Counted from the stretch's first letter, positions 1 to 8,601 are shown. The stretch is 64,000 bases of DNA from Aquimarina algicola (GCF_006443095.1 NZ_VFWZ01000002.1:868001-932000), one strand, 5' to 3'. A program made the numbers and translations. Notes: a model not told the origin generated them from the sequence alone.

Positions 1-105
1 CTCAAAAAAAGATTTAATTCTTCATAAAAACCCCTGAAAAAAGGGATTATATCGACCACAATAAAAACTAATTTTACAGCAAGCTAATCTATAAATTACA
101 TTACA

Positions 106-873
106 ATGAAAAATTGCATCGTATTAGTATTAATGATCATCAGTTTTACAACCCAAGCACAATTTGGGAAACTCCTAAATAAAAAAAACATTGGTGCCGG
201 AGAGAAACTGCTTAAGGCAGCTACTTTATCAAACGAACAGATGAAAACGTTATCATTACAATCTGTACAATGGATGGATGAAAATAATCCGGTAGCAGAA
301 CAAGGAGATCCTTATGCTGATAGATTGGCAAAACTAGTATCCGGTCTTGAGAGTGAAGATGGTTTGGATTTAAATTTTAAAGTTTACAAGGTTGTAGATA
401 TCAATGCTTTTGCTACTCCGGATGGTAGTGTTCGTGTAATGGCAGGATTAATGGATCTTATGACTGATGATGAGCTTTTGAGTGTTATTGGTCATGAGAT
501 AGGGCATGTAAAGCTAGGACACTCAAAAAAAAGATATAAATCTGCCTATGCTGTTTCTGCTGCAAAAGACCTTGCTGTAAACAATACAGGAGCCGGTCAA
601 ATCCTTGCAGATCAAGAAATTGGTGGTTTTGTTGAAAATGTTTTGAACGCACAATTTTCTCAATCTAATGAATCTGCTTCTGATGAATATGGATTTAAAT
701 TTCTGGTAAAACATAATCATAATTATCACGCTATGTCATCAGCTTTTCAAAAATTAGCAGATCTAAGTGGAGATGGAGGTAAGGGTTCATTAACCTCATC
801 CCATCCCGGAGCACAAAAACGTGCAAAAAAAGCTAAAGAAAGAGCCAAAAAACAAGATACTAAGAAGAAATAA
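106..873 (+). CDS. M48 family metalloprotease, exported
   Basis: A zinc metallopeptidase of the M48 (HtpX/Oma1/BepA-like) superfamily, 255 residues. The HExxH motif is HEIGH at residues 130-134, and the probable third zinc ligand is E189 in an ExxxD segment (ESASDEYG), as in other M48 enzymes. Residues 1-19 form a signal peptide ending in AQA-like residues with no lipobox Cys, so the protein is probably periplasmic. The C-terminus is Lys-rich and low in complexity. M48 periplasmic proteases usually act in envelope quality control; the substrate here is unknown. It stands alone, with two hairpins behind it, and no operon partner is visible. The family is secure; the role is inferred. Confidence 0.9.
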   Translation: MKNCIVLVLMIISFTTQAQFGKLLNKKNIGAGEKLLKAATLSNEQMKTLSLQSVQWMDENNPVAEQGDPYADRLAKLVSGLESEDGLDLNFKVYKVVDINAFATPDGSVRVMAGLMDLMTDDELLSVIGHEIGHVKLGHSKKRYKSAYAVSAAKDLAVNNTGAGQILADQEIGGFVENVLNAQFSQSNESASDEYGFKFLVKHNHNYHAMSSAFQKLADLSGDGGKGSLTSSHPGAQKRAKKAKERAKKQDTKKK

Positions 874-897
874 GGTTAAACATGATATTGATTTTAT

Positions 898-979
898 AAA
901 AACTGCATAATAGGTCATGGTTATTGCAATAGCAGTTTTTATTTGAAACCCTCATAAGCGTGCATTATTATGAGGGTTT
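898..979 (+). terminator. Two consecutive hairpins after the M48 gene
   Basis: The first hairpin has arms AAAAACTGC (898-906) and GCAGTTTTT (932-940). The second has arms AAACCCTCATAA (946-957) and TTATGAGGGTTT (968-979), followed by a T-rich run. The second looks like a rho-independent terminator; the first may be a back-up terminator. Confidence 0.75.
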
Positions 980-1270
980 TGTTTTGTGTGAAAAAATGTA
1001 TCAAAATTAATTTTAGCATCAATATATTTTTATTAAAACAGTGTCATGGCAAAATAAAAAACACTAATCTCTTCATATTTATTTCTTTACAATTAATTTC
1101 ACTTCAAAATGTAACCCTATATAATAATAATCTTAAAAGGTTTACATTTAGTATACAAATAGTAAAATCGTCCTTTTAGAGGGAATTCTTACATAATTTT
1201 TTGTAATCGGTACCGTTTACCATCGACAAATTCAACATAGTAAAATTATTAACCACTTAATCACACACAA
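980..1270. other. Intergenic region before the PKS operon
   Basis: AT-rich stretch behind the tandem terminators. The only open frame (970-1179) is low in complexity and starts inside the terminator, so I do not call it. An 8-bp palindrome CGGTACCG at 1208-1215, overlapping the inverted repeat GGTA/TACC, lies about 55 bp before the polyketide synthase start and could be an operator. No exact TAnnTTTG box was found. Confidence 0.4.
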
Positions 1271-2332
1271 ATGTCTTTAGTAACAAAGCCTACCGTAATT
1301 TTTCCTGAACATGAAGTTAGTCAAGATCAAATGGTCAATGTCTTAAAAGAGTTATTTCCTTATCATCCAAAATGGGATACTGTTGAGCGTATGATACGAA
1401 ATACTCAGGTGGACCATAGAAACCTACTTTCACCTATTGATCAAGTAATTACGCACCCCGGATTTGAATACAGAAATAAATTGTATAAAGATCATGGATT
1501 AAAAATGGCATCAAGAGTAGCCAAACAAGTATTAGATGATAACAAAATGACACCAAATGATATAGATATGCTTATGGTGGTATCTTGTACTGGTTTTTTA
1601 ATGCCTTCACTTACTTCTTATATAATAAGTGATTTAGGATTTAGACCTAATACAAAACAGCTTCCGGTGGCGCAATTAGGATGTGCAGCAGGCGCATGGG
1701 CGCTTAATAGAGCGTATGAATATATCAAAGCTTATCCTGATCATAATGTTTTATTATTATCAGTAGAGTTTTCTTCATTATTATTTCAACCAGAAGACAG
1801 CAAGATTTCCTCTTTGATTTCAAATTGCTTATTTGGAGATGCCGTATCCGGGTGTATTATTAAAGGAGCGTATGAAGATGGTGATGAAGGATACCTAATA
1901 GAAGGTATCGATTCTTTTGTGAAGAAAGATTCTGATCATTATATAAAATATGATGTAAAATCAACTGGATTTCACTTTGGATTAGATAAAGAAGTAATGC
2001 ACAGTATTAAAGACGTAGCTCCAATTATGAAAGGTCTTATTAAAGATGAATGCGAAAAAGAAATTAATGATTTGGATTTTCACTTATTTCATACAGGAGG
2101 CAGAAAAATTTTAGATGAACTAGTTTCTAACCTTGATTTGGTAGAAGAAAATGTTTCTAAGAGCAGACAAAGTCTTAAAAATCATGGAAATATTGCTAGC
2201 GGTGTCGTTTTGGATGTATTAAATAAAGAATTTGAATCCAAGACAAGAAAAAATGGTGACACTGGTATGATGGCAGCTTTTGGTCCTGGTTTTACCGCAG
2301 AGATAAATCATGGAACCTGGATCAAAAATTAA
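1271..2332 (+). CDS. Type III polyketide synthase (chalcone synthase family)
   Basis: A 353-residue homodimeric-type ketosynthase that condenses malonyl-CoA units on a CoA starter without an acyl carrier protein. The catalytic triad is visible: C138 in QLGCAAG, H274 in FHTGG and N307 in HGNIAS. The family C-terminal GFGPG loop appears as AFGPGFT. F234 aligns with the CHS gatekeeper Phe265. Length is normal for bacterial members. Marine flavobacteria are known to carry type III synthases (the Zobellia enzyme makes phloroglucinol); the product here cannot be read from sequence. Five bases separate it from the DABB gene, and the pair ends in a terminator. The function class is secure; starter and chain length are unknown. 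Confidence 0.93.
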   Translation: MSLVTKPTVIFPEHEVSQDQMVNVLKELFPYHPKWDTVERMIRNTQVDHRNLLSPIDQVITHPGFEYRNKLYKDHGLKMASRVAKQVLDDNKMTPNDIDMLMVVSCTGFLMPSLTSYIISDLGFRPNTKQLPVAQLGCAAGAWALNRAYEYIKAYPDHNVLLLSVEFSSLLFQPEDSKISSLISNCLFGDAVSGCIIKGAYEDGDEGYLIEGIDSFVKKDSDHYIKYDVKSTGFHFGLDKEVMHSIKDVAPIMKGLIKDECEKEINDLDFHLFHTGGRKILDELVSNLDLVEENVSKSRQSLKNHGNIASGVVLDVLNKEFESKTRKNGDTGMMAAFGPGFTAEINHGTWIKN

Positions 2333-2337
2333 AATTT

Positions 2338-2679
2338 ATGGTTTTTCACATAGTAATTTTTAAGCTCATCCAAAATAATGATGATGCTATCGACTTTATA
2401 AAAAGAGAATTGTTATCATTAAAAAAACTCCCTGAAGTTTTAGGACTTGATATCGTAGAAAAAGATGCAGTTATAAAAAATGATATTGAAGGAGATATTG
2501 TTCTGTTTTCTCAATTCAAAAATCGAAAAGATTTACAATCTTATATGGAAGCTCCTATACATCTAGAGGTAATCAAGAATACTTCGGGTAATATAGAGAA
2601 AAAACATATTTTAGATTTTAATTCTACCGTTTTTGATAATTTTATAAATCAGAAATTGATAAAAGACACAACATTATGA
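2338..2679 (+). CDS. DABB (stress-responsive A/B barrel) protein, possible polyketide cyclase
   Basis: A 113-residue dimeric alpha-beta barrel (Dabb) protein with an unusually long tail of about 20 residues. It starts FHIVIFKL and contains the family signature YMEAPIH. H4, Y69 and H75 align with H5, Y72 and H78 of Cannabis olivetolic acid cyclase, where Tyr72 and His78 are catalytic; the position of plant His57 is Ile54 here. The Y-x5-H signature is common across Dabb proteins, so conservation alone does not prove cyclase activity. The five-base spacing behind a type III polyketide synthase makes a role in cyclising or processing its product plausible. Alternatively it could be a monooxygenase-like or chaperone Dabb protein. 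Confidence 0.82.
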   Translation: MVFHIVIFKLIQNNDDAIDFIKRELLSLKKLPEVLGLDIVEKDAVIKNDIEGDIVLFSQFKNRKDLQSYMEAPIHLEVIKNTSGNIEKKHILDFNSTVFDNFINQKLIKDTTL

Positions 2680-2709
2680 GATAGGATTTTCTATCCATAC
2701 AATGAATAT

Positions 2710-2741
2710 AAAACCCTCAAAACAAAAATTTTGAGGGTTTT
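2710..2741 (+). terminator. Rho-independent terminator of the PKS-DABB operon
   Basis: A perfect 13-bp stem, AAAACCCTCAAAA (2710-2722) against TTTTGAGGGTTTT (2729-2741), with a 6-base loop. It separates the operon from the convergent hemN. Confidence 0.85.
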
Positions 2742-2815
2742 ATACTTATAATGAAGCACCTCAGAGGAAGCCCATTAGGGATTCTTTGATTTCGAGGCAA
2801 GTCTCAGAATATTTA

Positions 2816-2850
2816 AATTTTGATTATCGAGTAAAAAGAAAATCAAAATT
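2816..2850. repeat. Inverted repeat at the 3' end of hemN
   Basis: Ten-base arms AATTTTGATT (2816-2825) and AATCAAAATT (2841-2850) with a 15-base spacer, ending three bases before the hemN stop codon. It may act as the hemN terminator. The flanking 2750-2815 has no gene call. Confidence 0.45.
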
Positions 2851-2853
2851 AGA

Positions 2854-4215
2854 TTAAACAGTCATAGAAAATAATTGCGTTTCTGGTTTTTTGCGTTGCA
2901 ATCTCATATCAAATGCCATACAAATATTACGTACAAAAGGTCTGCCTTTTTGGGTAACCATAATTTTATGGTCTGTAATCTCTATCAAACCATCATCTTC
3001 TATGGGTCTCAGTCGTAGTAATACCTCTTCCAGGTCATTAAAATACATTGTTTCACTTTTCCAGTTGGTCTCAAAATGACACATGAGGTTAAGAATATGT
3101 TTTCTTATCACCCGATCTTCTTCTTGCAAAATATGCCCTCTATACACAGGAATAATACCTTCTTGAACAAGGTGTTGATATTCATCAATTCCTTTGACAT
3201 TCTGTGCAAATCCATACCAGCTATCACTAATAGAAGATACTCCCAAGCCAATCATCATTTGTGTTTTTGAAGCAGTATACCCCATAAAGTTTCTATGTAG
3301 TTTTTTATTTTTCATAGATTGATATAAAGCATCACTTTTTAAGGCAAAATGATCCATTCCTATCTCTTCATAACCTACTTCAGAAAGCATTTTTTTACCC
3401 ATTTCATATTGTTTTCTTTTTAGGCTAGCAGAAGGAAGATCGTCGTCATTAAAACCTCTTTGCCCATTTCCTTTCTGCCAGGGCACATGAGCATAACTGT
3501 AAAAAGCCAATCGATCAGGTAATAATTCTTTTGTTTTTAAAATGGTATCCTTAACTGCTTCTTCCGTTTGAAAAGGCAATCCAAATAATATATCGTGACC
3601 AACGGATGTATATCCTATTTCTCTTGCAACTTTGGTTACAGTTGCAACGTTTTCAAAAGGTTGAATTCGATGTATTGCTTTTTGTACTTTTTCATCATAA
3701 TCTTGCACTCCAAAACTTACCCTTCTAAAACCAACATCGTATAGTGCTTGCAAATGTTCTTTGGTTGTATTATTTGGGTGTCCTTCAAAACTCAGCTCAC
3801 AATTCTCTGCTTTTTCTGCATGTAGAAAAATTCCATTGATGAGATAGGTAAGATGCTTAGGAGAAAAAAAAGTTGGGGTTCCGCCTCCGAGATGAAGTTC
3901 TTGGATTTTAGGCTTTGATCCAAGTGCATTCAAATACAAATACCATTCTTTTAGAACTGATTTGATATAGGGTAACTCTACAGCATGTTGTTTGGTAATA
4001 CGCTTGTTACACCCACAAAAAGTACACATACTCTCGCAAAATGGTAAATGAATGTAAAGGCTAATCCCTTCTACTGCATTACTTTCTGAAAATGATTTCT
4101 TTAAAGAACCGATCCAATTTTTTAAAGAAAACGTATTGATGTCCCAATAGGGAACGGTAGGATAGCTAGTATAGCGCGGCCCCGGGATATTGTATTTATC
4201 GACTAAACTGCACAT
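2854..4215 (-). CDS. hemN: Oxygen-independent coproporphyrinogen III oxidase
   Basis: A radical SAM enzyme (453 residues) that decarboxylates coproporphyrinogen III to protoporphyrinogen IX without O2 in haem synthesis. The cluster motif C60-x3-C64-x2-C67-x-C69 matches the CxxxCxxCxC of E. coli HemN. The N-terminal PGPRYTSYP and the GGGTP motif are also characteristic of HemN rather than of the HemW look-alikes. It lies downstream of, and parallel to, a universal stress protein and a FixL/FixK-like pair, a setting expected for low-oxygen haem synthesis. The upstream region holds no good copy of the palindrome found in the neighbouring promoters, so its control by the same regulator is unproven. 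Confidence 0.95.
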   Translation of the reverse strand: MCSLVDKYNIPGPRYTSYPTVPYWDINTFSLKNWIGSLKKSFSESNAVEGISLYIHLPFCESMCTFCGCNKRITKQHAVELPYIKSVLKEWYLYLNALGSKPKIQELHLGGGTPTFFSPKHLTYLINGIFLHAEKAENCELSFEGHPNNTTKEHLQALYDVGFRRVSFGVQDYDEKVQKAIHRIQPFENVATVTKVAREIGYTSVGHDILFGLPFQTEEAVKDTILKTKELLPDRLAFYSYAHVPWQKGNGQRGFNDDDLPSASLKRKQYEMGKKMLSEVGYEEIGMDHFALKSDALYQSMKNKKLHRNFMGYTASKTQMMIGLGVSSISDSWYGFAQNVKGIDEYQHLVQEGIIPVYRGHILQEEDRVIRKHILNLMCHFETNWKSETMYFNDLEEVLLRLRPIEDDGLIEITDHKIMVTQKGRPFVRNICMAFDMRLQRKKPETQLFSMTV

Positions 4216-4362
4216 TATTTATATATTTTTGTTTTTGTTGATTCATCTTCATTATGTAGTATTTTACATATCATTCACGTAAGGGCTTTATCTTATATTT
4301 TTAATGTGTCTAATCAGTTAATTGCCATAATTATAGTATTGAATAATTTGAGGCAAAATATT

Positions 4363-5208
4363 TTATTCATGTAATACCAAAAATGGTATTTCGGTATGAT
4401 AACTAATCTTTTCTACCAAGGGATTAAACAAAATTCTTTGAAAAAAATTAAGGTTTTTTGCTATCATTGTAATGATATCAATCTCTTTGTGTTCTACAAA
4501 GCATTGTACCGCCTCTTCCATATTTTTATTACATGATGAGTGAAAGCTATGATCAATATTTTCACCTAAATAATCATCTAAAAAGTCCTTGTTTTTCTCT
4601 TGTAAAGAAGTAAGTTGCTGATCTTGCTTTGTGATATGCAATACTTTCAAAGAGGCACTGTTTACAGAGAGAATCTCTGTAATGGTATCTAATATTTTAC
4701 TTTTGTAATAGATATTATAATCTGTAGGAAAAGCAATGGTTTCAGGTTTTTTATATCTCGCTTTTTCCGGGATGACCAAAACGGGGCATTTTACTTTTGT
4801 AATGACATCTCCGGTATTTGTCCCGACTGCTCTTTGTCTTATTCCTGAAGCACCTTTGGTCCCCATTACAATAAAATCAATACTTTTTTCGGCAACTTGT
4901 TTTCGCATCGCATCAATAAAGAATAGATGTTCATGTATTGTAAAAAAGCGATGATTACTGCCTATTACAGGAAGGTTTTTCACTTTCTTGAGTAAATCAT
5001 TTAATTGTTGTTTTGGATCATCAGTAGCCACTTCTCTATTAAAGAGGGCATCTATAGATCCTTGTGACAACCCATGAGTGACATTTTGTGAAGGAGAAAC
5101 ATGAAGAAGATAAAAATTACAACTCACTTTTTTGAAAAAAGAAACCCCATATTCAATGGCGTTCCATGAATTTTCAGAAAAATCAGTCGGGATCAAGATA
5201 TTCTTCAT
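4363..5208 (-). CDS. Universal stress protein, tandem UspA domains
   Basis: A 281-residue protein with two UspA domains (about 1-148 and 149-281). The first carries the ATP-binding glycine motif (MGTKGASG followed by GTNTGDV) and ends in the strand VKCPVLVIPE. The second domain lacks a clear glycine motif, as is usual in Bacteroidota tandem Usps. Usps help survival in growth arrest or low oxygen; the biochemical action is not known. Its promoter has the TGAYNNNNRTCA site with a perfect TACATTTG box. The divergence from the second Usp (12977-13819) suggests separate roles rather than a recent duplication. Confidence 0.92.
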   Translation of the reverse strand: MKNILIPTDFSENSWNAIEYGVSFFKKVSCNFYLLHVSPSQNVTHGLSQGSIDALFNREVATDDPKQQLNDLLKKVKNLPVIGSNHRFFTIHEHLFFIDAMRKQVAEKSIDFIVMGTKGASGIRQRAVGTNTGDVITKVKCPVLVIPEKARYKKPETIAFPTDYNIYYKSKILDTITEILSVNSASLKVLHITKQDQQLTSLQEKNKDFLDDYLGENIDHSFHSSCNKNMEEAVQCFVEHKEIDIITMIAKNLNFFQRILFNPLVEKISYHTEIPFLVLHE

Positions 5209-5229
5209 GTTTATACTTTCTTAATACAG

Positions 5230-5272
5230 CAAATGTATTAGGATGTATTCATGAAAAGTATGACAAATATCA
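5230..5272 (-). promoter_or_regulatory. Crp/Fnr-type site plus -7 box, usp promoter
   Basis: On the minus strand the palindrome TGATATTTGTCA (5261-5272, centre 5266.5) lies upstream of TACATTTG (5237 down to 5230), a perfect TAnnTTTG box. The palindrome centre is 29.5 bp from the first base of the box, which puts it near -42, a class II activator position. The same geometry recurs at five other promoters in the window. Confidence 0.75.
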
Positions 5273-5312
5273 GTTTTTAAATCATTTGCATTTAAGAATT
5301 TGTCAGCACTTT

Positions 5313-6368
5313 TTATTCAACAAGCTGAAGACGAGACAAATCAACGATTTTAATGTTACGGCCTTCGATTTCAATAAGGCCATCTTTTTTAAAACTTGAT
5401 AGTGTTCTTATTAGACTTTCTGTTGCAATGCCAGCCACACTTGCCAAATCGTTTCTTGATATTTTTATACTTTCTTCTGGTTTTTTATTTAGCACTTGAG
5501 CAAATTGCAAAATGGTTTGCGCTGTTTTTTTGCGTACAGAACTATATGCCATTTGCAATAACTGTTCTTTTATTTCTGAAAGATTATCGCTTAATAGCTC
5601 CATTAATTCTAACGAAATATTTTTGCTTTTCTCTAATATATTTTTGAGATCACTTTTTGACACTCCTGCTAGTTCTGTTTCTTCTACAGCAGTAGCGGAT
5701 TCTTGATAAGGTGTATTGTCTACAAAAGAAGTAAATCCAAGAAAATCATCTTCTTTATATAAGGCTGTGATCAATTCTTTACCGTTTTCATCCATTTTAT
5801 GGGATTTTACAATCCCTTTAAGAATCAAATATATTTTATTAGAATGATCACCTTCTTTATAAATAAGTTCTCCTTTTTTGTGTTTTGATATCTCACCATG
5901 ATCATCAAAAAAGTTCTTAAGCTCATGTAAATTTCTTAATTCATCTTCATCATGATCATTTTTATCTTTTGATTCTTCAACAATAATATTGGCTAAGAGT
6001 TGTGCTTTTGCCAAACGGCTTTCGATGGCACTGATCAGTTCTTCTTCATCAAAAGGTTTAGTCAGATAATCATCTGCTCCCATATCCATTCCTTTTCTTA
6101 TCTCTTTGTGTTCGGTTTTGGCGGATAAGAATATAAAAGGTATATGATTTGTTGACTTGTCATAAGATAGTGCTTCTAGCACTCCATAACCGTCAATTTC
6201 GGGCATCATAATATCGCAAACGATAATATCCGGTTTCTCTTCTTTTGCTTTGGCTATACCTATTTTTCCATTAGGTGCTGTGGTAACATTATAGTCAGAT
6301 AACTCTAACAATTCTGCTGTGTTTTCACGCAAAGCCGTGTCATCTTCAATTAATAAAATTGTCTTCAT
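5313..6368 (-). CDS. Response regulator fused to a Crp/Fnr transcription factor
   Basis: 351 residues. Residues 1-125 are a receiver domain (acidic E8-D9-D10, phospho-acceptor D52 in VCDIMMPE, conserved Lys in TKPF). Residues of about 150-265 form a cyclic-nucleotide-like sensor domain, and about 280-345 a Crp-type winged helix. In the recognition helix (ATESLIRTL) the Glu and Arg that contact the TGA core in Crp and Fnr are conserved, while the Fnr-specific Ser is Ile. There are no Fnr cluster cysteines, so oxygen is not sensed by an Fe-S cluster here. The start overlaps the kinase stop by one base (TAATG), showing translational coupling. It is the likely regulator of the six palindrome promoters nearby. 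Confidence 0.93.
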   Translation of the reverse strand: MKTILLIEDDTALRENTAELLELSDYNVTTAPNGKIGIAKAKEEKPDIIVCDIMMPEIDGYGVLEALSYDKSTNHIPFIFLSAKTEHKEIRKGMDMGADDYLTKPFDEEELISAIESRLAKAQLLANIIVEESKDKNDHDEDELRNLHELKNFFDDHGEISKHKKGELIYKEGDHSNKIYLILKGIVKSHKMDENGKELITALYKEDDFLGFTSFVDNTPYQESATAVEETELAGVSKSDLKNILEKSKNISLELMELLSDNLSEIKEQLLQMAYSSVRKKTAQTILQFAQVLNKKPEESIKISRNDLASVAGIATESLIRTLSSFKKDGLIEIEGRNIKIVDLSRLQLVE

Positions 6369-7603
6369 TATTGGTCGTGGTTGTTTACAACTGGTATTTT
6401 AACAATAAAGGTGGTTCCTACATTTTCTTCGCTTAAAAAGCTAATCGCTCCACCAAGATTTTCTAAATGACTCTTTACAATATTAAGCCCTATTCCTGTT
6501 CCTTGATCTAATAGTGCATTTTCTGCTCTAAAATATCTGTTGAATATAAACTGTTGTTCTTTTTGTGGTATCCCTATTCCCTGATCTACAATTTTAAAGG
6601 TAAGTACATTATCTTCAAGACTTACTTGCAAATCTATTGTAGTATGTTCTCTAGAGTATTTTACGGCATTATTTATCAAATTCGACAAAATAAGCTCCAG
6701 TATTTTTTCGTCAAAATCCAAAACGTAATCATCAATATCCATCGGATAATTAATCCTTTGACCGTCTTTTAATAACATATTTGCATCATAAACGACCTCA
6801 TTGATCACTTTGCTCAGCGGAAAAGTAGAGAATTTATAATTTACTTTTCCTGTCTCTAGCCGTTCTACTGACAAGAAATCATTAAGGATATTGTCGAGAT
6901 ATTTTACTTTACTTCTTATAGTAGTTAAGTGTTTATCTCTTTTCTCTTGATGTTCGGTTTTTGTATATTTTTGTATTAAAGTTGCTGAGGTAGAAATCCC
7001 ACTCAATGGCGTTTTAAACTCATGTGACACTAGAGAAAGAAATTTTGTTTTCAGATCATTTAAATCTCTCTCTTTTTTGAGAGATTCTTTCATCCTTGCC
7101 TCTGCTTCTTTGCGCAGTCTTACTTCTTCTTCTAACTCTTTTATTGTTTTACGAAGCTCATGAGTGCGTTCTTCTATTTTTTCTTCGAGTTGAACATTAA
7201 GATCAATAATTTTTTGTTCTTGTAGTTTTCGTACTGTTATGTCCATTATTAAGGCCATAACATATGTTCTGCCCTCGATCAAAAATGGGTTTAATCCGGC
7301 TTCTACCGGAAAACGCGAGTTGTCTTTTCTAATTCCAAAAAGATCTCGTCCTTTTCCCATTGCTCTTTTCCCACCTTCTTCTACAAAAGAATCAAAATGT
7401 TTTACGTGGTCTCTATGATATTCTTTGGGGATCATTACGTTTAAAGGTTGCCCTTTAAGTTCTCCTTCTTCATACCCAAACATTTCTTCAACATAAGTAT
7501 TGGTCGCCACGATATACCCTTCTTGATTAACCACGATCATACCCTCAGAAACACCTTCGGCCAACATTTTGAAAACACCTTCATGCCTTTCAAAAACTCC
7601 CAT
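6368..7603 (-). CDS. PAS-domain sensor histidine kinase, FixL-like
   Basis: A 411-residue soluble kinase with no membrane segment. A PAS domain (about 10-125) is followed by a coiled coil (127-185), the H-box with H194 in SHEFKTPL, and an HATPase domain with N box (NLINNAVKYS), G1 (DQGIGIP) and G2 (GTGIGLNIV). In an ungapped comparison from memory with Bradyrhizobium FixL, H66 falls on the haem-ligating His200 and R86 on the ligand-sensing Arg220. Many non-haem PAS domains share this H-x19-R pattern, so haem binding is a hypothesis. The next gene, one base overlapping, is the cognate regulator. Together they would form a FixL-FixJ/K shortcut in which one protein replaces FixJ and FixK. Confidence 0.92.
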   Translation of the reverse strand: MGVFERHEGVFKMLAEGVSEGMIVVNQEGYIVATNTYVEEMFGYEEGELKGQPLNVMIPKEYHRDHVKHFDSFVEEGGKRAMGKGRDLFGIRKDNSRFPVEAGLNPFLIEGRTYVMALIMDITVRKLQEQKIIDLNVQLEEKIEERTHELRKTIKELEEEVRLRKEAEARMKESLKKERDLNDLKTKFLSLVSHEFKTPLSGISTSATLIQKYTKTEHQEKRDKHLTTIRSKVKYLDNILNDFLSVERLETGKVNYKFSTFPLSKVINEVVYDANMLLKDGQRINYPMDIDDYVLDFDEKILELILSNLINNAVKYSREHTTIDLQVSLEDNVLTFKIVDQGIGIPQKEQQFIFNRYFRAENALLDQGTGIGLNIVKSHLENLGGAISFLSEENVGTTFIVKIPVVNNHDQ

Positions 7604-7899
7604 ACAGCACTATTTTATTCATTATTTACTATTAAAATGATCCTGGTTACTTAAAAAAGAATATTGCTATCTCTCAATTTTGTATTTCTCAAAAATAAGA
7701 CAAACAATTATAAAAATTCGTATCTAAGATTTCTTATCATAGTTTGTTTGATATACTTTAACTAAAAATTAAGAGTTAGGAATACTCTTACAAATCTAAT
7801 CTTAAACATTACATAAAAAATTGACCCCATCACGTTTCATTTTCCATTCTTTTATGAAATGAATATAGTTTCTCTCCAAAATTTTAAATTTTACTAATC
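7604..7899. other. Divergent intergenic region, kinase / TerB-like gene
   Basis: Together with the promoter at 7900-7942 this fills the 367 bases between the kinase and the TerB-like gene. It must hold the kinase promoter on the minus strand, but I see neither an exact TAnnTTTG box nor a copy of the palindrome for that direction. No RNA gene or small ORF is convincing. Confidence 0.4.
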
Positions 7900-7942
7900 T
7901 GATTAATATCATAAAAAACCTCAGTATGACTCTCTAATTTTA
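7900..7942 (+). promoter_or_regulatory. Crp/Fnr-type site plus -7-like box, TerB-like gene
   Basis: The palindrome TGATTAATATCA (7900-7911, centre 7905.5) is followed 29.5 bp later by TAATTTTA (7935-7942), a TAnnTTTG box with its last G changed to A. The next ATG is at 7971. The distance is identical to the five sister promoters. Confidence 0.68.
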
Positions 7943-7970
7943 TCATATGAATTTGTAAAAGTTATATGTT

Positions 7971-8375
7971 ATGAATACTACATCAAATATAGGATTGACA
8001 TTTTATCAGAATTTAGGAAAATTGTTTTATGCTGTTGCAGCTTCTGATAAGGTAGTAAGAGGCTCTGAATATGATTCATTAAAAAAAATTATAAAGACAG
8101 AATGGGTACATGTTGATGATCTACAAGACGAATTTGGAGCTGATGCAGCTTTTCAAATCGAAATTATTTTTGATTGGCTTAATGATAAAGAACTAAGTGC
8201 AGAAGAAGCATTCAATGATTTCAAAAATTATTACAACGAAAACAAACATCGTTTCAGTAATACCATCAAAATCATGATCTGGAATACAGTCAATACCATT
8301 GCTGGTGCTTTTTCTGGCAAAAACAAATCAGAATTGACAATGTTGGCTAATCTCAAACTAATGTTTGATCGATAA
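7971..8375 (+). CDS. TerB-like domain protein of unknown function
   Basis: A 134-residue all-helical, acidic protein with no signal peptide or membrane segment. The N-terminal half (LGKLFYAVAASDKVVRGSE, then a conserved-looking acidic helix) resembles the TerB/tellurite-resistance fold found in many small Bacteroidota proteins, but I cannot assign it with certainty. It sits next to the sensor kinase and is read from a palindrome promoter, so it likely belongs to the same stress regulon. The start is supported by the promoter location 29 bases upstream. Confidence 0.75.
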   Translation: MNTTSNIGLTFYQNLGKLFYAVAASDKVVRGSEYDSLKKIIKTEWVHVDDLQDEFGADAAFQIEIIFDWLNDKELSAEEAFNDFKNYYNENKHRFSNTIKIMIWNTVNTIAGAFSGKNKSELTMLANLKLMFDR

Positions 8376-8601
8376 GTAAACTACTTTGAGATAAGCTTTG
8401 GAACACTTACATCTCGAGTGTCGAAAAAAGTGATAAATACGATCCATAAAGAACAGACTGACAGTTTTTTAATGCTGTATCTAATTTCAAACAGAACCTG
8501 TATATCAATTAGTGAATAAAAATAATATTCATCACACTGTATTGCATTCTCAATACTTATCTGACAAAATTAAAAAATATCCAAACTTTAAAATCATTGC
8601 T

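Noticed and set aside
970..1179. Open frame of 69 codons before the PKS operon
   Set aside because: It starts inside the terminator hairpin, is low in complexity (Ile, Asn, Lys, Phe), and no promoter or family supports it.
1208..1215. CGGTACCG palindrome as a regulator site of the PKS operon
   Set aside because: A single 8-bp palindrome with no second copy and no known regulator nearby; noted only in the intergenic entry.
4216..4362. Palindrome site before hemN
   Set aside because: The best candidate (4305-4316, TGATTAGACACA on the minus strand) has only one good half-site, and the base stretch at the standard distance (TACGTGAA) does not match the -7 box. Not claimed as a regulon member.
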